Shown here piece by piece: positions 59,524 through 64,000 of a DNA stretch of 64,000 nt. Location: assembly GCF_009859475.1 (NCBI RefSeq), contig NZ_CP044549.1, forward strand, positions 2,976,001-3,040,000, read 5' to 3'. Origin of the DNA: Hydrogenophaga sp. BPS33 (lineage in GTDB: Bacteria; Pseudomonadota; Gammaproteobacteria; Burkholderiales; Burkholderiaceae_C). The translations under genes and the position numbers were made by a program. Positions within the stretch are counted from its first letter, which is position 1. Every line of letters begins with the position of its first letter. The notes beneath the pieces are model-generated. The model worked only from the letters and a program-made list of their open reading frames with translations. It searched no databases and was not told the origin of the DNA.

Positions 59524-61896
59524 TCAGCGTGGCACGATGGCCCAGGTGGGATCGCTCAGGAAAGCCGCATCGATCAGGGGTGTGAATCCCTTCCAGCGTG
59601 TGTAAGCAGAAGAGGCGTTGGTCACGCCAGCGTTCACGGCCGATGCCAGAGACGCGCGTGAGATGGCAGCGTAGCCTTCCGCGGTCGCGGGATACGCCTC
59701 CACGTTCATGGCCAGACTCGAACAGGGGCTGTTCACCGCTTCCGGATAGTTGCGCGCGAACAGCTCGCGCCAGGTGGTGATCAGGCGCCCACCCGTGTCG
59801 CGGATCCACCAGTAATATCCTGGCGCCTTCACTGTGCAGAATCCATCGCTTTCAGCAAGATAGCGTCCCACGTTGAAGCGGCTGAACCAATCCAGAATGT
59901 CTTTCGACTTGGGTTCGTCGTTTTCGGCCATCCAGCTGAACACAATGCCCATGAAATCGTTGTTCCAGGGCACCGCTCGCCCGGCTTCATAGCGGTTTTC
60001 GATCGCCCCCAGCGGCGAAACGCCCGCATTGTTGGTGTAGTTGGTCTGGTACCAGGTCAGGTTGTTCGACAGGATGGTCTTGAAATAGCTCTTTTGAGGG
60101 TGCGTTTCGGGCAACGCAAAGGCCGCCTCGGCGATCGACCTCATGCCCCATGCCTGGCCACGGATCTGGTTTTCGTAGATCAGGCCTTTGCCAGCTTCCC
60201 GAGAGATGGGGTGGACGTTTGCAATGTTCCAGGATGCCCAGAACATCATTTCGTCCAGATAGAACTCATCGCCGGTGAGGAGGTAGGGAATGTATGCGAA
60301 CGACCCTTGGTGGGGCGTGTCGGGCTCCCAGATGGTGCTGCCGGAAACCGCGGGCAAGACCGGGCTCGATGTGCCGAACAGCACCGTCACATTCGGGTTT
60401 CTCTGAACGTCCAACGGCTGGCCGGTGCCTTCGTCGCGGTAGTGCACGGGCACTGCGGCGGACGCGTCCGCGTTGGCCATCATGCTCGCCCGGGCCCGCT
60501 CGTCTTGTGTGAGGAGGTACAACACCGTCCAGCGCGGCAGCGCGCCAATCTCCGGGCGCCCACCCGTGGAAGGGAAGTAGGGGTTCAGCATGGCGCGTCC
60601 CATGGGGCTCGTGTCCGAGGCAGCGAGATCACGGGCCTCCTGGGCCAGTACGCTATCGGGGATTCTCAGCGCGAGATCAAAATTCCAGGTCGCCTTGCTT
60701 GCAAGGAAGTAAGGCATGTGATGTCGAATCCTGTACTGAGGCGCAGTGGCACCCGTCCATAGAACCTTGTGCCAACGCGAATGATGGTTGTGCGTGAACC
60801 TGGGCTGCGTGTGGATCAATTGCCCGTTTTTGCGGACGTTCAGTTCGTAGGTGATGTTTCCGGGGCCCGTCTTGAAGGTCCAGTTGTTCTCGAGCACCAT
60901 GTCCGTGCGAATCCGCGCGCCGTTTTCGTACAGACGGGTATGCAAGCGAGCATTGAGATGGGGATGTTCCTCGTTGGTGGAGCTGTTCTTGAATGGGGCC
61001 AGGACCGTGTACTCGGTGGCCACGGTGCCATTGAGCCTTCGACTGGTGCCTTGGGCGATGCTTTGTTTGAGCAGATCTTGGGGCCGAGAGACCCACGTCG
61101 AGACCAAGGTGCTGCCGTTGTATACCTTGGCTTCCAGTTCAAGATTCCAGTCAGGATCGGCAGGAATGCTCTGGGTGGATGTGTTCTTTGCGCCCAGGAA
61201 AAGGTTGATCAGCTTGGGCTGGTTGGCTTGAAGATTGCTGACCTTTGCACTCAAGACGGCGAATCGAACCGACCCGTCACGGTGCGAGGCCGTTTGGTCC
61301 ACCTGCAGGGGGACGGCCGCGCCGGTGCTGTCGGTGGCAACGAGTCCCTGCGAGCTGGGCCAGTTCCCAGCCTTGAAGGGCTGGCCGAAGGTCACGGGAA
61401 CCGACGTTTGTGTGGTGGTTGATGAGACTTCGATGCACGTGATGGCCTGTGCGGCACAGGCAAGTCCGTTGGCACCTGGAGCTGGAGCCGGTGCCGGTGC
61501 CGGTGCTGGTGCCGGTGCTGGTGCTGGTGCTGGTGCTGGTGCTGGTGCTGGTGCCGGTGCCGGTGCTGGTGCTGGTGCTGGTGCTGGTGCTGGTGCTGGT
61601 GCTGGTGCTGGTGCTGGTGCTGGTGCTGGTGCTGGTGCTGGTGCCGGTGCTGGTGCCGGTGCTGGTGCCGGTGCTGGTGCCGGTGCTGGTGCCGGTGCTG
61701 GTGCCGGTGCTGGTGCTGGTGCTGGTGCCGGGCGAGGAGCCGGAGCTGGTGCGGGCGAGGATGCAATCGCTTCACCGGGGGTGTTGGCCGCGGCTGAACC
61801 ACCTCCGCCACCGCCACAGGCCGATACGGCTGCAAGCAGGAAAAGCACAGACAGCCGCTTCAGATCGCTGGCGTTTGCAGAGTTGGAGAGGTTCAT
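59524..61896 (-). CDS. Lipoprotein with long Ala-Pro linker and a lyase/hydrolase-like ectodomain
   Basis: A 790-residue exported lipoprotein. Residues 1-27 are a signal peptide ending in the lipobox AVSAC, with Cys27 as the lipidation site and a run of glycines after it, so outer-membrane sorting is expected. Residues ~45-145 are an almost pure Ala-Pro repeat, a stiff spacer that would hold the ectodomain away from the membrane. Residues ~150-790 form the ectodomain. It begins with a beta-rich part (VPVTFGQPFKAGNWP, HRDGSVRFAVLSA) resembling the N-terminal RIFT barrel of exo-rhamnogalacturonan-lyase-like proteins, and continues into a helical part with many Trp/Tyr residues (GQAWGMRSIAEAAF, WYQTNYTNNAG), as in (alpha/alpha) toroid carbohydrate enzymes. 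It may trim or bind the exopolysaccharide. The family match is from memory and tentative. Confidence 0.75.
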   Translation of the reverse strand: MNLSNSANASDLKRLSVLFLLAAVSACGGGGGGSAAANTPGEAIASSPAPAPAPRPAPAPAPAPAPAPAPAPAPAPAPAPAPAPAPAPAPAPAPAPAPAPAPAPAPAPAPAPAPAPAPAPAPAPAPAPAPAPAPAPAPAPGANGLACAAQAITCIEVSSTTTQTSVPVTFGQPFKAGNWPSSQGLVATDSTGAAVPLQVDQTASHRDGSVRFAVLSAKVSNLQANQPKLINLFLGAKNTSTQSIPADPDWNLELEAKVYNGSTLVSTWVSRPQDLLKQSIAQGTSRRLNGTVATEYTVLAPFKNSSTNEEHPHLNARLHTRLYENGARIRTDMVLENNWTFKTGPGNITYELNVRKNGQLIHTQPRFTHNHHSRWHKVLWTGATAPQYRIRHHMPYFLASKATWNFDLALRIPDSVLAQEARDLAASDTSPMGRAMLNPYFPSTGGRPEIGALPRWTVLYLLTQDERARASMMANADASAAVPVHYRDEGTGQPLDVQRNPNVTVLFGTSSPVLPAVSGSTIWEPDTPHQGSFAYIPYLLTGDEFYLDEMMFWASWNIANVHPISREAGKGLIYENQIRGQAWGMRSIAEAAFALPETHPQKSYFKTILSNNLTWYQTNYTNNAGVSPLGAIENRYEAGRAVPWNNDFMGIVFSWMAENDEPKSKDILDWFSRFNVGRYLAESDGFCTVKAPGYYWWIRDTGGRLITTWRELFARNYPEAVNSPCSSLAMNVEAYPATAEGYAAISRASLASAVNAGVTNASSAYTRWKGFTPLIDAAFLSDPTWAIVPR
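61490..61729. repeat. Hexanucleotide tandem repeat, 40 units of GGTGCY
   Basis: Forty consecutive GGTGCC/GGTGCT units (240 bases) inside the lipoprotein gene, each encoding one Ala-Pro pair on the - strand. Only the last base of a unit varies. Related but imperfect units flank it on both sides. Because the unit is 6 bases, slippage would lengthen or shorten the linker without breaking the frame. Confidence 0.95.
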
Positions 61897-62396
61897 GATG
61901 GGCGTCAGCTGATGGAGCTGGAAGGGGGACCGTTGGAATCAGATGAAAAGGGGACTGCCGCTGCCGTGTTCGTTCTTGGGAGGGCTGGACAGGGCCTCGA
62001 TGGAATCTTCGTCCGACGGGGGAGGGCCGGTAGGACGGCCCGACAGAGCGTCTGTCCAAAACGATATGTGGCACAAGAATGGGACTGTAATTTACAGATT
62101 CCATGCAGTCGAAACATCTAGACACTTTTTCCGTGGGCAAACCGCCTTTCGGGCATTGATTGGACGATGCGAGGAGCCAAGAAGGCGTGGACCATCGGAA
62201 TTGCCATGGGCAACCCAAAGCCATCTGACGCCACGGCATTGCCCGGAACGTTAGATCGATGAATTCTTGGAGGCCTCCGCGAGATGCGCATTCCACAAAT
62301 TAAGCTATTCGCGTGAATGTGCGGCATGGATTGTCGAGGCGATGTCCTCGGCCTGGTGTAGTGACGTGTTACCAGTTGCAGGCACTGTTGAGCGGT
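61897..62396. other. 500-base intergenic region upstream of the lipoprotein gene
   Basis: No convincing gene is seen in this gap. Several short open frames are present, but none has a Shine-Dalgarno sequence or a recognisable product. It contains the lipoprotein promoter (not pinned down), a 13-base palindrome at 62085-62097 and an A/T-rich patch at about 62290-62310. The start of the lipoprotein gene (ATG 61896) has no obvious Shine-Dalgarno sequence. A TGGCAC element at 62069 on the + strand was checked as a sigma-54 site, but it has no matching downstream GC element. Confidence 0.5.
62085..62097. promoter_or_regulatory. Short palindrome CTGTAA-T-TTACAG
   Basis: A perfect 6-bp inverted repeat around a single central base, in the A/T-richer middle of the intergenic region 188 bases upstream of the lipoprotein start. 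It could be an operator for a dimeric regulator. The half-site spacing does not fit a LexA box (CTGT-N8-ACAG). Sequence observation only. Confidence 0.3.
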
Positions 62397-63830
62397 TCAA
62401 TTCCGCCCGGTTGGGGCTTGAAATCCCCATGACGGCGCTTCGATCGCACCCGGAAGCGTCATGAAAATTCGACGCGCCTTGTTGAAATCATCGGTTACAA
62501 ACCCGGTCATAGGGATGGGTGCGGGCGGCTGTACCCACCGCAGGAGAAGCGCATCCATGCGCAGGAAGTTTTGCTCCGCCTCCAGAAAAACATTCAACTC
62601 CGAGCGCACGTCTGCGTGGTCGCGAACGGCGATGGTTCCTTCGAAATGGTTGCCCCGCAGAGACACCTGGGTGGGGCTGCCGCGCGCCAAAAAACCCGCC
62701 GTGTTGATAAGCGTGTTGTGAGCCAAGACGATGTCGGACGAGGCATTTACGTCGATGCCCGCATCATTGCAGTGCGCAACGATGTTGTTCGCGGCCAATC
62801 CGTGACGGTGCTGGAAGTCTTGGCAAGCGTTTTGACGGCAAATGGCTTCGGCGTTACCGCCCCCCCCACCGAAAGAAATGCCCACGCGTACCCCCGGATG
62901 AGAAATTTGCTGCGGTGAGCACACGACCAGATTGCGCTCAATGCGCCCACCCTCGCTGGCGCCCTTCATGAACAGGCCATAGGCAATCCGGTTGCCCTGG
63001 CCTTTGGCAAAGCCCACGACCAAGTTGTCTTGAACCCTCCACTGGTGGGCGCCCACCAGATCGAGCATCACCACAGGATTCCCCGTCTGGCGCGGGGAGG
63101 CATTGGTCAGGGAATTGAAGGCGACCAGCCCATGGTCGGGCCAATCGCCGTTCAAACCATTCACTTTGATGTGCGCGTTGAAGTCTTCTATTCGATTGTT
63201 TCGAAGAACCACGAATGCGCCACGGCCAAGCACGTGGAAAGCGTGTTCGCAATTGTCGTGGTCGGTGCACACGCCCTTGATGTTCAAGTTTTCAAATGAC
63301 CAATGCGGGCGATCGACACGGATGCCGCTGACTTGCGAGAACTCCAATTGCACGCTGCCAGGACGGATTGCGCTGACCACGATAGGCATGTCACGGTGCC
63401 CGTCCTTGCCCAATTGCAGCGTTCGAGAGAAGCGGTAGAGGCCCGGCTCGATGACGATGTGGGTGCCGGGCTCGGCCACCAAGAGGGCCTGCTCAAGCGC
63501 AAAGGCCGTGCGGACCCGCACGACCGTTCCCTTGATCGGCACGGCCGGGGCCATTGACGTGGCTTGCTGTCCTTTTCCCAATGTCGGCAATGCACCGAGG
63601 GGAGGTGGCCGCTCGTATCGGATTTGCACGGCACGCAAGGTGGGGCCGACAAGCGCCACAAGCCAAGGGTGTCCTTCCAGGCGGAGCTGGATGTAGCGAA
63701 TGATCTCCTGCGGGCTGCGCGAGCTTGCCGCCTCCAGCGCTCGCTGTCCGAGACTGCTTGCCATGCTGGCCAGCATCAACAGCAAAATGCCCGCGATCGC
63801 AAAGGAGACGTGCCGCCGCCACGATTTCAA
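62397..63830 (-). CDS. Membrane-anchored right-handed parallel beta-helix protein
   Basis: A 477-residue protein with an N-terminal membrane anchor or signal (HVSFAIAGILLLMLASMAS, residues ~7-25). A beta-helix domain follows from ~115. It opens RTAFALEQALLVAEPGTHIVIEPG, the start motif of chondroitinase B/PL6-like and related pectate-lyase folds, and continues with repeating N-asparagine turns (FENLNIKGV, LRNNRIEDF, AANNIVAHCND, LAHNTLINT, LRGNHFEG). It is probably a periplasmic polysaccharide lyase or epimerase acting on the exopolysaccharide. The start is TTG 63830, seven bases after GGAG; the frame is open to ATG 63878, but that leader has no Shine-Dalgarno sequence. It is divergent from the gene at 63970. 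Confidence 0.75.
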   Translation of the reverse strand: MKSWRRHVSFAIAGILLLMLASMASSLGQRALEAASSRSPQEIIRYIQLRLEGHPWLVALVGPTLRAVQIRYERPPPLGALPTLGKGQQATSMAPAVPIKGTVVRVRTAFALEQALLVAEPGTHIVIEPGLYRFSRTLQLGKDGHRDMPIVVSAIRPGSVQLEFSQVSGIRVDRPHWSFENLNIKGVCTDHDNCEHAFHVLGRGAFVVLRNNRIEDFNAHIKVNGLNGDWPDHGLVAFNSLTNASPRQTGNPVVMLDLVGAHQWRVQDNLVVGFAKGQGNRIAYGLFMKGASEGGRIERNLVVCSPQQISHPGVRVGISFGGGGGNAEAICRQNACQDFQHRHGLAANNIVAHCNDAGIDVNASSDIVLAHNTLINTAGFLARGSPTQVSLRGNHFEGTIAVRDHADVRSELNVFLEAEQNFLRMDALLLRWVQPPAPIPMTGFVTDDFNKARRIFMTLPGAIEAPSWGFQAPTGRN

Positions 63831-63969
63831 TGGAGTTCTCCTTTGTGCGCCGCAAAGATGATAGCTCCGAGCGTGCAAGAAGCAACGCTATGGCCGTTCA
63901 AGATCGGAATTGACGAATGCGGTCGCTATCATTTGCGCCTTCCAAAGAAGTTTCCAGAAAAGTTGCACC

Positions 63970-64000
63970 ATGAAAATTACTGTGGTCGGGACCGGTTATG
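63970..64000 (+). CDS. Start of a UDP-glucose/GDP-mannose dehydrogenase-family gene (cut by window end)
   Basis: Only the first ten codons are inside the window. They read MKITVVGTGY, the beginning of the Rossmann motif typical of UDP-glucose 6-dehydrogenase and related enzymes (the family usually continues VGL). This fits a polysaccharide locus that needs UDP-glucuronic acid, but so short a piece cannot separate ugd from GDP-mannose dehydrogenase. The 139-base gap to the divergent beta-helix gene holds no other gene; no clear promoter was recognised. Confidence 0.65.
   Translation, partial: MKITVVGTGY

Noticed and set aside
61490..61729. CRISPR-like array
   Set aside because: The repeat has no spacers; it is a simple 6-base tandem repeat in a coding sequence.
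62069..62090. Sigma-54 promoter (TGGCAC) as used by exosortase-controlled genes
   Set aside because: There is no TTGC-type -12 element at the right distance, and it points away from the lipoprotein gene.
62085..62097. LexA/SOS box or lux-type box
   Set aside because: CTGT and ACAG are separated by 5 bases, not the 8 to 10 needed; kept only as an unassigned palindrome.

Overview
The window is high-GC bacterial DNA with tightly packed, often 4-base-overlapping genes. It looks like a chromosomal segment of a beta-proteobacterium of the order Burkholderiales, perhaps Comamonadaceae. That placement is inferred from gene style and protein families; there is no rRNA or other taxonomic marker here. 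No tRNA, rRNA, insertion sequence, integrase or CRISPR array was seen.

Left part (1-16.8 kb, + strand): a capsule/exopolysaccharide locus of the kind found with exosortase A (XrtA/PEP-CTERM). It holds a sugar transferase (5' end cut by the window), an asparagine-synthase-like amidotransferase, a methyltransferase, a fused oxidoreductase-epimerase, three more glycosyltransferases, wecB and wecC (UDP-ManNAc and UDP-ManNAcA supply), a 45-residue membrane protein, an O-antigen-ligase-like protein, a membrane acyltransferase, an MBOAT O-acyltransferase and an SGNH protein. A Wzx-type flippase and an Sfp-type phosphopantetheinyl transferase follow on the - strand, then another acyltransferase on the + strand. 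The exosortase, polymer export proteins and initiating transferase are not in the window.

Centre (20.3-56.3 kb, - strand): one six-gene operon with five junctions, four of them 4-base start/stop overlaps. In transcription order it is: a 4765-residue NRPS/PKS hybrid, an alpha/beta hydrolase with no nucleophile, an alpha/beta hydrolase with a Cys nucleophile, a 6105-residue NRPS that begins with a fatty acyl-AMP ligase, then a second degenerate/Cys hydrolase pair. Read by domain logic, the 6105-residue enzyme starts a lipopeptide (FAAL-ACP, then five C-A-T modules). The 4765-residue enzyme continues it (C-A-T, KS-AT-ACP-aminotransferase, C-A-T, C-dead A-T). Neither ends in a thioesterase. The hydrolases resemble the 'hydrolase 1/hydrolase 2' pair of exosortase A loci, so the lipopeptide operon and the polysaccharide locus seem functionally linked. 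This is the most unusual system in the window.

Right part (56.5-64 kb): an SGNH protein, an acyltransferase and a polysaccharide deacetylase (+ strand). On the - strand are a lipoprotein with a 40-unit Ala-Pro hexanucleotide repeat and a membrane-anchored parallel beta-helix protein. The start of a UDP-glucose/GDP-mannose dehydrogenase-type gene (+) runs off the window. These again look like polysaccharide-modifying or -degrading functions, so the lipopeptide operon lies inside the exopolysaccharide locus.
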